From Planctomycetota bacterium (lineage in GTDB: Bacteria; Planctomycetota; UBA8108; JACQVS01), in contig JACQVS010000167.1 in the NCBI GenBank assembly GCA_016209605.1, forward strand, positions 1 through 52,213: DNA of 52,213 nt, in the 5' to 3' direction. The stretch's first letter is position 1. Every line of letters starts with the position of its first letter. The notes beneath the pieces were generated by a model. That model did no database searches. It was not told where the DNA came from and saw only the letters and a program-made list of their open reading frames with translations. Of the stretch, positions 14,653 to 23,202 are shown in pieces. The position numbers and the translations under genes are program-made.

Positions 14653-17600
14653 ATGCGGATTCGCAAGGCCATGAAAGACGACCAGGCCCGGGCCGAGCTT
14701 TGCCGGCTGCTGGGGCTCCTACCGGGGCCAAGGCGGCCGATAACCGCGCGGAAGCTGCGGGAAGAGGAGAGCGATGCTCACGTTGTCGAGACCCTGCTCC
14801 TCGACCTCCTGAGCACACTCTTCTTGCTTTTATCTATCGGCTCCGCTCTGGGTCAGGAGGCGGCGAGCCCCCTTTCTCCGGCGGCGGAGCTGGCCACCTT
14901 CCGGCTCGACTCCCGCTTCCGCATCGAGCTCGTGGCCTGCGAGCCGGAGGTCGAGGATCCGGTGGCGGTCGAGTGGGATGCCCGCGGCCGCTTGTGGGTG
15001 GTGGAGATGGGGGATTATCCCGCGCGGCCGGGGGGAGGCCGGGTGCGCTGGCTGGAAGACCGCGATGGCGACGGCCGCTATGAGCACAGCGTGGTCTTTG
15101 GCGTTGGACTGCCGTTCCCCACGAGCATCCTGCCCCACGGCAAAGGCTTCCTGGTTTCGGCGGCTCCGGACATCCTCTACCTCGAGGACGCCGATGGCGA
15201 TGGCTGGGCGGAGGCGGCGCGGCCGGTGATCACCGGCTTCGGCGAGGGGAACACGCAGCTCCGGGTGAACGGCCTCCTGCGCGGCTGGGATGGGAGAATC
15301 TACGCCGCCAACGGCCGCTCCGGAGGGCGCGTGCGCCGCGCCGGCGATCCGGAAGGCCAGGCCATCGACATCGCCCGTCATGACGTGCGCTTCGATCCCG
15401 ACACCTATCAGGTGGAGGCGGTCTCGGGGGTTTCCCAGTTCGGGCACGCTTTCGATGACTGGGGCCACCGCTTCCTCTCCTGGAACACCATTCACATCCG
15501 GGAAGAGGTTCTGTTGCCGCGGGACCTCGAGCGCCATCCTCGCCTGCTGCGAACCGCCACCGCCGCCGCCATCAGCGACCACGGCGACAGCGCTCGGGTC
15601 TATCCCATCGCGCCGCCGCCCCGCACCTTCAACCAGGAGCCGGTGGACCATTTCAACGCCGGCTGCGGGCTGGCCATCGAGCGCGGCGGGCTCTTTCCGG
15701 AGGATTGCCGCGGCAACGCCTTCGTCTGCGAGCCGCTCCTGGGACTGGTGCACCGCGACCGGCTCCAGCTTGCCGGAACGGCCTGGACGGCGCGGCGCGG
15801 CGAGGAGGGGAAGGAGTTCCTGGCCTCCACCGACCCCTGGTTCCATCCGGTCAACTTGCGCAGCGGGCCCGACGGGGCGCTCTATCTGGTCGATTTCTAC
15901 CGCGAGCTGGTGGAGCATCCCGATTTTGTCCGGCCCGAGCTGCGGGGCCAGATCGATTTCACCCGCGGCCGCGGGCACGGCCGGATCTACAAACTCTATC
16001 CGGCGGGGGCGCGGCTCTTCCCCATCGCCGACCTGACCGGAAAAAGCAGCGCCGAGCTGGTTTCCCTGCTGGAGCATCCGAATGGATTTCACCGCGACAC
16101 GGCGCAGCGGCTGCTCCTGGAGCGGCGCGATCCTCAGGGCCTCGAACCCTTGCGTGAGCTGGCGCGGCGCGGCCCTGCGCTGGGCCGGGGGCACGCCTTG
16201 TGGGCGCTGGCGCGCCTCGGCAAGCTCGATGAAAAAGATCTGCAAGCCTCCCTCCAGTCTCCGGAGCCCCGGCTGCGGGAGGCGGCCGTGCGAGTGGCCC
16301 GGGAGGAGCCCCGCCTCCTCCCTCGGCTGCGCCAGGCGTTCCTCTTCCTGATGGAGGACGCCGACCCGAAGGTCCGGCTGGCGGCGGCCCTGGCCCTCGG
16401 GGATCTTCCGGTCGAGCCGGAGTCCGCGGGCGCGGCCAAAGCTCTGGCCGTGGCGGCCAGGCGGCAGGCCGGCGATCCGTGGCTGGAGACGGCGCTCCTG
16501 TCTTCTTTGAAGGACCGGGAGGTGGAGTTTCTCGAGGCGCTCTTTGAAGCCGGCTGGGATGCAGGGCAGGCGTGGCCAGAGGAGCATCGGGAGAAGATCC
16601 ACCGGCTGGGGGGCGAGGCGGCCGAGCTGGTCGGGGCGGCTCGAAGGCTGGAAGCGGTTCAAAGAGCCCTGCAGCTCGTCGAGCAAGCTTACTCCCGCGG
16701 CGAAAAGGTCTTGAGCTTCGCCCTGGCGGCTTCCCTGGCGCAGGGGCTCGCCCGCGACGGCGAGGCTTTCGAGAAAATCCTCGCCGGCGAAGGGGATCTG
16801 GCCGTCCTGGCGCCGGCATGGCGCCAGGTTTTCCTCATGGCGGCGCAGCTCGCCGGAGGTGGGGAAGAGGAGGGCCGGCTCCGCCGGCTCGCCGTGCGGA
16901 CCCTCGCCCACGCCCCCATGGAAATGGGGCGCGCGGTCTTCGCCGCCCTGCTGCAGCCCCAGGCCGCCCTGGAGCTCGAGCTCGAGGCCGCTCAGGCATT
17001 GATCACGCCAGGCTCTGATGAGGCCGCGGCCATGCTTCTCGCCGCCTGGCCGGCGGCCACGCACCAGCTGCGCCAGGCGATCATCGACGGGCTCCTCACC
17101 CGGCAGGCCGGAACTCGCCGGCTGCTGGCGGCCCTGGGGGACGGCAGCCTGCCGCCCGCCGCCCTGGGAGCGAGCCAGCGGGAGCGGCTGCTCAAGGCGC
17201 TGGACGCCTCGGGCCAGGAGCGGCTGCAAAAGCTCCTCCGCCGCGACAACCCGTCGCGGCAGGCGGTGGTCGACCGGTATCAAAGAGGGATCGAGGAGCT
17301 GCCAAGGAAAAGAGCGGCGTCCAGCCATGCCGGCGCCGTGGAGCGCGGGCGCGCCATCTTCAAGGAGCAGTGCGCCAAGTGCCACGCCTTGAACGGCGAA
17401 GGGCGCGCCGTCGGCCCCGACCTCTCCTCCACCGCCAAGAAGCCGGCGGCAGAGCTTCTGGTGGCGCTTTTCGACCCCAACCGCGTGGTGGAGCCGGGCT
17501 ACGCCGTCTATATCGTGAGGGACCGGAAGGGGAACGTGCTGAGCGGCATCCTGGCTTCGGAAACCGCCTACGCCATCACCTTGCGCCAGGCGGAGGGGGC

Positions 17601-17736
17601 GGAGCAGACCCTCGACCGGCGGAGCATCCGCGAGATCCAGGCGACGGAGGTTTCCCTGATGCCGGAGAACCTGGAGGATATCCTCGAGGTTCAGGCGGCG
17701 GCGGATCTTTTAGAGTTCTTGAAGAATCAAGATTAA
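14653..17736 (+). CDS. PVC-type haem-binding protein with propeller, HEAT repeats and cytochrome c domain
   Basis: This is a 1027-residue exported protein of the planctomycete 'membrane-bound dehydrogenase' family. A hydrophobic export segment lies near residues 48-70 (LLLDLLSTLFLLLSIGSALG). A six-bladed-propeller-like region begins with PVAVEWDARGRLWVVEMGDYP and repeats DxDGDG motifs (DRDGDGR, DADGDGW). HEAT-like helices fill about 470-880. One CAKCH haem site (907-911) with KCHALNGEGRAVGPDLSS ends the protein in the TIGR02603-type haem domain. The roughly 45 residues before the hydrophobic segment are unusual, and the true start may differ; no better in-frame ATG exists near it. It is probably periplasmic, oxidising a sugar-like substrate with electrons passed to c-type haem. 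It is divergent from the HEAT-like gene. Confidence 0.82.
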   Translation: MRIRKAMKDDQARAELCRLLGLLPGPRRPITARKLREEESDAHVVETLLLDLLSTLFLLLSIGSALGQEAASPLSPAAELATFRLDSRFRIELVACEPEVEDPVAVEWDARGRLWVVEMGDYPARPGGGRVRWLEDRDGDGRYEHSVVFGVGLPFPTSILPHGKGFLVSAAPDILYLEDADGDGWAEAARPVITGFGEGNTQLRVNGLLRGWDGRIYAANGRSGGRVRRAGDPEGQAIDIARHDVRFDPDTYQVEAVSGVSQFGHAFDDWGHRFLSWNTIHIREEVLLPRDLERHPRLLRTATAAAISDHGDSARVYPIAPPPRTFNQEPVDHFNAGCGLAIERGGLFPEDCRGNAFVCEPLLGLVHRDRLQLAGTAWTARRGEEGKEFLASTDPWFHPVNLRSGPDGALYLVDFYRELVEHPDFVRPELRGQIDFTRGRGHGRIYKLYPAGARLFPIADLTGKSSAELVSLLEHPNGFHRDTAQRLLLERRDPQGLEPLRELARRGPALGRGHALWALARLGKLDEKDLQASLQSPEPRLREAAVRVAREEPRLLPRLRQAFLFLMEDADPKVRLAAALALGDLPVEPESAGAAKALAVAARRQAGDPWLETALLSSLKDREVEFLEALFEAGWDAGQAWPEEHREKIHRLGGEAAELVGAARRLEAVQRALQLVEQAYSRGEKVLSFALAASLAQGLARDGEAFEKILAGEGDLAVLAPAWRQVFLMAAQLAGGGEEEGRLRRLAVRTLAHAPMEMGRAVFAALLQPQAALELELEAAQALITPGSDEAAAMLLAAWPAATHQLRQAIIDGLLTRQAGTRRLLAALGDGSLPPAALGASQRERLLKALDASGQERLQKLLRRDNPSRQAVVDRYQRGIEELPRKRAASSHAGAVERGRAIFKEQCAKCHALNGEGRAVGPDLSSTAKKPAAELLVALFDPNRVVEPGYAVYIVRDRKGNVLSGILASETAYAITLRQAEGAEQTLDRRSIREIQATEVSLMPENLEDILEVQAAADLLEFLKNQD

Positions 17737-17893
17737 AATTACCACGAAGGGACGAAGGGCACGAAAAATAGAGACCGCGAGAGTGAAATTTTTCACCTCA
17801 TGGGGAATATTTCGGTGCGCTGGGGCCGATTATGGCTCGCTTACGGGGAAGCTGGTGGGTAAAACTGGTATGGAGAGCGATTTGCAGTAATTT

Positions 17894-17928
17894 GAAAAAC
17901 AGAAAAAATAGAAAAAACAGAAAAAACC
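17894..17928. repeat. A-rich 9-bp tandem repeat
   Basis: Four units (GAAAAACA, GAAAAAATA, GAAAAAACA, GAAAAAACC) follow one another without spacers. Their position about 60 bp upstream of the -35 box at 17984 would suit a curved, UP-element-like DNA segment. It is too short and lacks spacers, so it is not a CRISPR. Confidence 0.6.
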
Positions 17929-17983
17929 GACGGCAACGGCTCAAGGAGTCGCTTGAGACCCCAACGGGACTGTCCGGTAAAAC

Positions 17984-18013
17984 TTGCAAAGCCGGCAAGT
18001 GACGCTTTATAAT
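17984..18013 (+). promoter_or_regulatory. Sigma-70-type promoter with a palindrome across the -10 box
   Basis: TTGCAA (17984-17989) and a perfect TATAAT (18008-18013) are separated by 18 bases. GTGAC (17999-18003) and GTCAC (18016-18020) flank the -10 box as an inverted repeat with a 12-base centre, placed where a repressor would block RNA polymerase. The predicted leader before the winged-helix gene is about 115 nt. Confidence 0.5.
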
Positions 18014-18133
18014 GTGTCACAAGTTCCTTTGATTCATTTAGTTAGTAAAATTTAGACGAAGGAGTCGGAACCTTTTTTCATATCATTTTACGGTGACGGA
18101 TCCCCGTCGCTGACGCATTTAAGGAGCGCAAGG

Positions 18134-18370
18134 ATGAATGAAGAAAGCATTGGCAAGGCCGCAGGCACGGTCTGGAAGTTTTTACGAGAAAATGGCGCTC
18201 AAGGAGTTTCCTTATCGGCCCTCAAAAAGGTCCAAGGCTTGAAGGCTGACGATGTCATGACGGCCATCGGGTGGCTGGCCCGGGAAGGCAAGCTGCGGTT
18301 TAACAATTCGCCAAACAAGGTTACCGTTGCCCTGGTTGAATCGGAGCGCGAAGCGGTGGGTCAGTCTTGA
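18134..18370 (+). CDS. Small winged-helix protein (DUF2582/PF10771-like)
   Basis: The 78-residue product has the layout of the PF10771 winged-helix family: TVWKFLRENGAQGVSLSALK, then a recognition-type helix (ADDVMTAIGWLAREGKL), then a wing (FNNSPNKVTVAL). ATG 18134 follows AAGGAGCGCAAGG, a good ribosome site. It lies 81 bases before the NtrC-type regulator on the same strand and behind a strong promoter, so the two are probably co-transcribed. Proteins of this family are presumed DNA-binding; here it could tune its own promoter through the palindrome at 17999-18020, which is inference. Confidence 0.8.
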   Translation: MNEESIGKAAGTVWKFLRENGAQGVSLSALKKVQGLKADDVMTAIGWLAREGKLRFNNSPNKVTVALVESEREAVGQS

Positions 18371-18451
18371 TCCCGACTCCGCGCACGGCATTTATGAGGT
18401 GAAAATCCTCTCTCGGATCGGCTCCTGCTCGCTGGTTGAAGCGGAGATGAT

Positions 18452-19855
18452 ATGTCCACTGTAATCGCTGGCAATATCCTGGTGGTTGACGATGAAAAGT
18501 TGATTCGCTGGTCCCTCAAAGAGTGCCTCCGCAAGGAGGGGTATCACGTCAACGCGGTGGAAAGCGGCAACGAGGCGCTCCAGGCGCTGGAGGAAGAGCC
18601 TTACGATCTGGTGCTGCTCGACTACAAGCTCCCGGACACCAATGGCCTGGAGCTGCTCGAGAAAATCAAGCCGCGCTACACCAGTTTGCCGGTGGTGATG
18701 ATCACATCCCACTCGAGCGTCGAGAACGCCGTGGCGGCCATGCGGGCGGGAGCGAGCGACTACATCACCAAGCCCTTCCAGAATGAGGACATTGTCATCC
18801 GCGTCGCCAAGGTCCTCGAAAACTACCGTCTCAGGACCGTCGTTGCCAAGCACCAGGAGGAGAATTTCCAGCGTTACAGCTTCGAACGCATCATTGGACA
18901 GTCCAAGGAGATGTCGCAGGTGATACAGCTGGTGAAAAGGATCGTCAACACCGGCGACACCACCATCCTGATCACCGGTGAAAGCGGCACGGGAAAAGAT
19001 ATCCTCGCCAAGGCCATTCACTACAACAGCCCGCGCGCCAACGGCCCTTATATCAACATCACCTGCACCGCCATTCCCGAGAGCCTGCTCGAGTCCATCC
19101 TCTTCGGCCATGAGAAGGGGTCCTTCACCGATGCCAAGGCGCAAAAGAAGGGACTGCTCGAGGAGGCCAACGGCGGGACCGTTTTTCTCGATGAGATCGG
19201 CGACATGACCCTGTACCTCCAGGCCAAGCTCCTCCGGTTCCTGGAGGAGAAGACCTTCCAGCGCGTCGGGGGCAACCGGGACATTCTGGTGGATGTGCGC
19301 GTCATCGCGGCCACCAACAAGGATCTGAAGAAAATGGTGAACGAGGGGCATTTCCGCGAGGACCTGTATTTTCGCCTGAAGGTCATCCCCATCCATATGC
19401 CGCCCCTGCGCGAGCGCACCGGTGACATCCCCCTGCTGGTGGATTGCTTCATCAAAGATTACAACCGCGAGTTCAAGAAAAACGTCAAGGGTGTGGCTCC
19501 CGATGTGCTCAAGCAGCTCGAAGAGTACCACTGGCCGGGCAATATCCGCGAGCTGAAAAACACCATCGAGCGCGCCATGATCCTGGGGTCGGGGGAGTGG
19601 ATCGAGGCCAATGGCATGCCCTTGGATCTCATTGACGAGCGGGTGGAATCAAAGGACAAGACCGATTCGATCCTCAAGCTGACCAAGAAGGGCATCGATA
19701 TCGAGAAGCTCGAGGAAGACCTGGTCCGCCAGGCCTTGCAGATGACCGGCAACAACCAGACCAAAGCCGGCCGCCTCCTGGGCTTGAACCGGGATCAAAT
19801 CCGCTATCGCATCGAGAAGTTCCATATCGAGCTGGACAGGTCCTCCGAGGATTGA
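18452..19855 (+). CDS. Sigma-54-dependent NtrC-family response regulator
   Basis: The 467-residue product has three modules. The receiver (about 8-125) has D13/D14, phospho-acceptor D57 in VLLDYKLP and K107. The AAA+ domain (about 145-380) has Walker A GESGTGKD (176-183), Walker B FLDEIGD (245-251) and the sigma-54 contact loop read as GSFTDA (223-228) instead of GAFTGA. The C-terminal Fis-type helix-turn-helix (about 430-465) includes NNQTKAGRLLGLNRDQIRYR. It should activate sigma-54 promoters when phosphorylated. The T and F of the contact loop are kept, so sigma-54 contact is plausible; the variant is shared by a known subset of the family. No partner histidine kinase gene is in the window. 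Confidence 0.93.
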   Translation: MSTVIAGNILVVDDEKLIRWSLKECLRKEGYHVNAVESGNEALQALEEEPYDLVLLDYKLPDTNGLELLEKIKPRYTSLPVVMITSHSSVENAVAAMRAGASDYITKPFQNEDIVIRVAKVLENYRLRTVVAKHQEENFQRYSFERIIGQSKEMSQVIQLVKRIVNTGDTTILITGESGTGKDILAKAIHYNSPRANGPYINITCTAIPESLLESILFGHEKGSFTDAKAQKKGLLEEANGGTVFLDEIGDMTLYLQAKLLRFLEEKTFQRVGGNRDILVDVRVIAATNKDLKKMVNEGHFREDLYFRLKVIPIHMPPLRERTGDIPLLVDCFIKDYNREFKKNVKGVAPDVLKQLEEYHWPGNIRELKNTIERAMILGSGEWIEANGMPLDLIDERVESKDKTDSILKLTKKGIDIEKLEEDLVRQALQMTGNNQTKAGRLLGLNRDQIRYRIEKFHIELDRSSED

Positions 19856-19875
19856 CCGGGGCGGCCAACAAAATA

Positions 19876-19916
19876 CAAAAAAAACCCCCTCAGCATCACC
19901 TAGATCCTGGGGGGTT
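19876..19916 (-). terminator. Rho-independent terminator acting on minus-strand transcripts
   Basis: Arms AACCCCC (19883-19889) and GGGGGTT (19910-19916) form a stem, and an eight-A run (19877-19884) gives a U tract on the minus strand only. The nearest minus-strand protein gene is far upstream (21563), and convergent use for the regulator gene would lack a U tract. This suggests a separate minus-strand transcript in the adjacent gap. Confidence 0.6.
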
Positions 19917-20060
19917 CAGCCACACGACAGATCTCCCCACCTGTCGTTGACCAACTAACCAGATCCACTCACCTCAAGTACCTTGACCGGACTTCGAGTC
20001 GGTTTTCCAGAGATCGGAAGGACAGCAGGGCTGGCGAATCCTGATCTGGAAAGTCCTTTA
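19876..20060 (-). ncRNA. Candidate structured small RNA
   Basis: Upstream of the minus-strand terminator are two further stable hairpins with no protein frame. One is a 7-bp stem ACGACAG/CTGTCGT (19924-19947, 10-nt loop). The other is a long hairpin TTTCCAGA/TCTGGAAA (20004-20052) with inner stems AGGA/TCCT and CAGC/GCTG. A closing pair GGACTT/AAGTCC (19989-19994 with 20051-20056) could form instead. The row of hairpins ending in a terminator looks like an independent small RNA. I cannot match it to 6S RNA, RNase P RNA, tmRNA or SRP RNA. The 5' end is not defined. Confidence 0.3.
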
Positions 20061-20512
20061 TGTAATGGTTCTGCGGATCTGGCAGCGAATCGATCCACGA
20101 GATCGAATTGCAAAGTAGATTGAATTATTTTAAATGGGGCCGTTGTTCTCGGTATTGAAGGGGGAAAAGCTGCCGAGAAAACACCCGGCCCTTGATATCA
20201 CTCCTTTCAGATCTCGATCCCCTGTCTGGAGGCCGAGCCTTCGTTCCACGGAGAGCTAAGGTGCAAAGACAGTGCCATTGTTTTCGGAAAGGGGCGGTTG
20301 GATTTTCTTAAAATATTAAAATTCAAGAGGTTAAACGGCTTTTCAGCGCTGAGATCGGTTCCTTTTTCCCGGCCTTGTGGTTCTGGCTGGATCACCGCGC
20401 GACAAGAAATTTTTTGAGAGGCCGGGGGAAATTTCCGTGCTGGAAAAGTCCTGTAAGGGATAATCAAGCTCAGCAGAAATTTAAGAGTTCGGAAGAAAGG
20501 ATTCCTCTCACC

Positions 20513-21547
20513 ATGATTCATCGGATACTCTTCATTCTCATGATGGCAACCATCGCGACTCATGGAAACCTCGCCAGCGCTCAAAACGGCCCTCCGCCCG
20601 CCAAGCGCCTGCGCGCCGGCATGATCGGGCTCGACACCTCCCACGTCATCGCGTTCACGCAGATCTTCAATGACCCCAAGGCTTCCGGCGACATCGCCGG
20701 CGTCCAGGTGGTCGCCGGCTTCCCCGGCGGCTCCGACATTCCGGACAGCAAGAACCGCGTCCGCGGCTACACCGAGGAGCTTCAGAAGATGGGCATCGAG
20801 ATCGTCGAGTCGATTCCCAAGCTCCTTGAAAAGGTCGACGTGGTGCTTCTCGAGAGCGTCGACGGGCACCCGCACCTCGAGCAGGCGGCTCCGGTCTTCA
20901 GATCGGGGAAGCCGGTGTTCATTGACAAGCCCCTCGCCGGGTCGCTCGCCGACGCGCTGGCGATTTACGAGCTGGGGAAGAAGCACCGGGCGAAGTGGTT
21001 CTCCAGCTCGTCGCTGCGATTCAGCCCCGGCATCCTCGGCATGCGCCTGGACAGCCCCAAGACCGGCCCGGTGACCGGCTGCGAGGCCTGGGGGCCGTGC
21101 CCCCTCGAGCCGAGCCACCCCGATCTCTTCTGGTACGGCATCCACGGCGTCGAGATCCTCTACACCATCATGGGGCCGGGCTGCGAGCGGGTGGTGCGGG
21201 TGAACACGGCCGGGACCGACCTGGTGGCGGGGACGTGGAAGGACGGCCGCGTCGGCACGTTCCGCGGCATCCGCCGGGGGAAAAGCGACTTCGGCGCCAT
21301 GGTGTTCGGCGAGAAGGGGATCGCCCTCTCGGGCGAGTACGCCGGCTATCAACCCCTGGCCGCGGAGGTCGCCCGATTCTTCAAGACCGGCGAGCCGCCG
21401 GTGAGCGCCGAGGAGACCATCGAGCTCATGGCCTTCATGGAGGCGGCCGACGAGAGCAAGCGGCGCGGCGGTGCGCCCGTGCCGCTGGCCGAGGTGCTCG
21501 AGAAGGCGCGCGGCGAGGCGCTCCGGAAGATCGAGGGCCTTCGCTAG
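20513..21547 (+). CDS. Exported Gfo/Idh/MocA-family oxidoreductase
   Basis: The 344-residue product starts at ATG 20513 with a Sec signal peptide (MIHRILFILMMATIATHGNLAS). The NAD(P)-binding region is divergent: LRAGMIGLDTSHVIAF replaces the usual GxGxxG. The family's EKP motif appears as DKP (VFIDKPLAG), which keeps the lysine and proline at the active site. A C-terminal substrate domain follows (HPDLFWYGIHGVEILYTIMG). Exported members are frequent in planctomycete-like genomes and are thought to act on sugars or derivatives. The gene is tail-to-tail with another family member, with 15 bases between stops. Specificity is unknown, and the altered nucleotide loop leaves cofactor binding open. 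Confidence 0.8.
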   Translation: MIHRILFILMMATIATHGNLASAQNGPPPAKRLRAGMIGLDTSHVIAFTQIFNDPKASGDIAGVQVVAGFPGGSDIPDSKNRVRGYTEELQKMGIEIVESIPKLLEKVDVVLLESVDGHPHLEQAAPVFRSGKPVFIDKPLAGSLADALAIYELGKKHRAKWFSSSSLRFSPGILGMRLDSPKTGPVTGCEAWGPCPLEPSHPDLFWYGIHGVEILYTIMGPGCERVVRVNTAGTDLVAGTWKDGRVGTFRGIRRGKSDFGAMVFGEKGIALSGEYAGYQPLAAEVARFFKTGEPPVSAEETIELMAFMEAADESKRRGGAPVPLAEVLEKARGEALRKIEGLR

Positions 21548-21562
21548 CTCCGGAAGAGTTGC

Positions 21563-22846
21563 TCAAACCACCGGCTCCCAGCCCGGCCGGTACTCGCGTC
21601 CCCACAGCCCTTCCGCCTCCTTGTCGCCGCTGATTTTCTTCGACGCCGGATCGAAGCGCACGGCGCGGCCCAGCCGGTAGGCGATGTTTCCCAGGTGGCA
21701 GAGGAGCGCGCTTTTCTGGCACTCTTCGATCTCGGAGTTGGCCCTCTTGCCGTCGCGGATGGCTTCGAGGAAGTTGACGAAATGGCTGCGGTCGCCGGCC
21801 GGGCCCGTGGCTCGCGCCACCTCCTTCCCGGCGAGGTCGCGAATGACGTAGGCCGGGTCTTCGATGGCGAGCGAGCCGCCGTCGCCGTAGAAGGCGGCGA
21901 TGGGCAGGTTTTCAGAGCGGCGCGGATGGCAGCTCGAGCCTTCCCAGCTCGCGCCGACGCCGCCGAAGTCGTAGACCGCCGTCCCGGTGTCCGGCGTCTC
22001 CTGATCGTCATCGTAGTGGTAGCGCCCTCCGGTGAAGGAGACCAGCCGGGGGTAGTCGACCCCGAGGCCCCAGCGCGCCAGGTCGAGGGCGTGGACGCCG
22101 TTATTCCCCAGCTCGCCGTTCCCCCAGTGCCAGTGCCAGTGCCAGTTGTAGTGGATGAGGTTGTCCTTGTAGGGCCGCTCCGGCGCCGGGCCCTGCCAGA
22201 GGTTGTAGTCGAGGTGCGGCGGCACCGGAGCCGGCTTGCCCTTGCCGATGGAAGGGCGGCTGTTGGCATACCAGCAGCGGGCGTAGCGCAGCGTGCCGAT
22301 GGCGCCGGCGCGCACCTTCTCGATGGCCTCCTGAATGGGGGGCCAGCTGCGGCGCTGGTTGCCCATCTGCACGACGCGCCGGTGCTTCCTCGCGGCCGCG
22401 ACCAGGAGCTCCCCCTCGCGGGGATTGTGGCTGCCGGGCTTTTCGACGTAGACGTGCTTGCCGGCGGAGCAGGCGAGAATGGCCGCGGGGGCGTGCCAGT
22501 GGTTCGGGGCGGCGATGGTGAGGGCATCCACGGTCTTGTCGTCGAGGATCTTGCGGAAGTCGCGGACCGCCGCCGGCTTCCTGCCGGACTTGTTGGCGAC
22601 CGCCTTGACGGCCTGGTCGAGGCGGTCGGCATCGACGTCGCAGACGTAGGCGATGCGGAAGCCGGGGATGTCGAGACAGGCTTTGACGTGGTCCATGCCG
22701 CGCTCCAGGCCCATGACGCCGATGATCAGCTGGTCATTGACGCCATAAGCGCTCAGGAGAGGCGACAGCGCCAGGCCGGCGCCCAGGCCGGCCCCGCGCT
22801 GGAGAAACGCGCGGCGGGGAAAGGTTGACGGGTTTTGATGTCGCAT
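21563..22846 (-). CDS. Tat-exported Gfo/Idh/MocA-family oxidoreductase
   Basis: The 427-residue product starts at ATG 22846, preceded by AGGAAACTCAAC. A Tat signal (FPRRAFLQRGAGLGAGLALS) is present, as expected for a protein exported with its nucleotide bound. The Rossmann region (LIIGVMGLERGMDHV, VCDVDADRLDQAV) is followed by the active-site EKP motif (HVYVEKPGSHNP) and the catalytic region GNNGVHALDLARWGLG. An odd HYNWHWHWHWGNGEL run adds alternating His/Trp in the middle. Proteins of this type are abundant in planctomycete genomes and probably oxidise or epimerise sugars in the periplasm. It is convergent with the 20513 gene, and its upstream region holds a dispersed repeat. Confidence 0.87.
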   Translation of the reverse strand: MRHQNPSTFPRRAFLQRGAGLGAGLALSPLLSAYGVNDQLIIGVMGLERGMDHVKACLDIPGFRIAYVCDVDADRLDQAVKAVANKSGRKPAAVRDFRKILDDKTVDALTIAAPNHWHAPAAILACSAGKHVYVEKPGSHNPREGELLVAAARKHRRVVQMGNQRRSWPPIQEAIEKVRAGAIGTLRYARCWYANSRPSIGKGKPAPVPPHLDYNLWQGPAPERPYKDNLIHYNWHWHWHWGNGELGNNGVHALDLARWGLGVDYPRLVSFTGGRYHYDDDQETPDTGTAVYDFGGVGASWEGSSCHPRRSENLPIAAFYGDGGSLAIEDPAYVIRDLAGKEVARATGPAGDRSHFVNFLEAIRDGKRANSEIEECQKSALLCHLGNIAYRLGRAVRFDPASKKISGDKEAEGLWGREYRPGWEPVV

Positions 22847-22918
22847 GTTGAGTTTCCTAAAGCAGCCAAAGCCGCAACCAAATGTCGAGGCCGAGTAAGA
22901 AAGAAGATGAAGAGGATT

Positions 22919-23118
22919 GAACCACAAAGGCGCGAAGGTGAGCTCCGAGCAGAGGCGCAGGAGCGAATGGCCGGAGGAGCGGGCACCACGAAGTGGTCGC
23001 TTCGAGGCCCGCCTGGAGGCCGAGCGCGGAAGCGCGAGGACCGAAAGGGCAAAGGTAAGACGCAAAGCGAATTAGAGAGCGGTGGATGATCACAAAAACT
23101 CTCCGCATTCTGCGAAGA
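22919..23118. repeat. Dispersed intergenic repeat, copy 1
   Basis: The segment contains ACCACAAAGGCGCGAAGG, then GACGCAAAGCGAATTAGAGAGCGGT, and ends in the palindrome TCTCCGCA (23100-23107)/TGCGAAGA (23111-23118). The last two blocks recur in inverted orientation at 52085-52175 in the same order. It fills most of the 356-bp gap between two minus-strand genes and codes for nothing obvious. Confidence 0.65.
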
Positions 23119-23202
23119 TGTTTCGGATATAGGGTCTACGCCTAAAGCCTCATGGTAGGGATTCGCCCGAGGGGTGTCAAGGTCGGAAACTGCCTTGGCG
23201 GC

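Larger units (their letters stand above)
17737..18133. other. Intergenic region, 397 bp: A-rich repeat, hairpin and promoter
   Basis: The region opens with ACCACGAAGGGACGAAGGGC, a sequence of the type often found in dispersed intergenic repeats. It then has four 8-9 bp GAAAAAA(C/T)A units at 17894-17928, a 6-bp hairpin CTCAAG/CTTGAG at 17940-17957, and the promoter at 17984-18013. No protein-coding frame is convincing. Confidence 0.6.
19856..20512. other. Intergenic region, 657 bp, holding the terminator and candidate RNA
   Basis: Apart from the structured part at 19876-20060, the segment 20061-20512 shows no coding frame with a start signal and no repeats. A minus-strand frame over 20207-21352 is the shadow of the exported oxidoreductase gene. 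Confidence 0.5.

Noticed and set aside
14830..17385. An 851-codon minus-strand frame
   Set aside because: Antisense shadow of the PVC-type haem gene; low-complexity composition and no start signal.
17894..17928. Regular A-rich repeats that might suggest a small CRISPR-like array
   Set aside because: Units are 8-9 bp, contiguous without spacers, and there are no cas genes.
19118..19135. GSFTDA in place of GAFTGA as proof that the regulator cannot use sigma-54
   Set aside because: Related variants with the key Phe-Thr retained occur in functional family members, so the change alone is not decisive.
20048..20057. GGAAAGTCC resembling part of the conserved core of RNase P RNA
   Set aside because: The flanking conserved bases of the RNase P core are absent, and the motif is part of a local hairpin that explains it.
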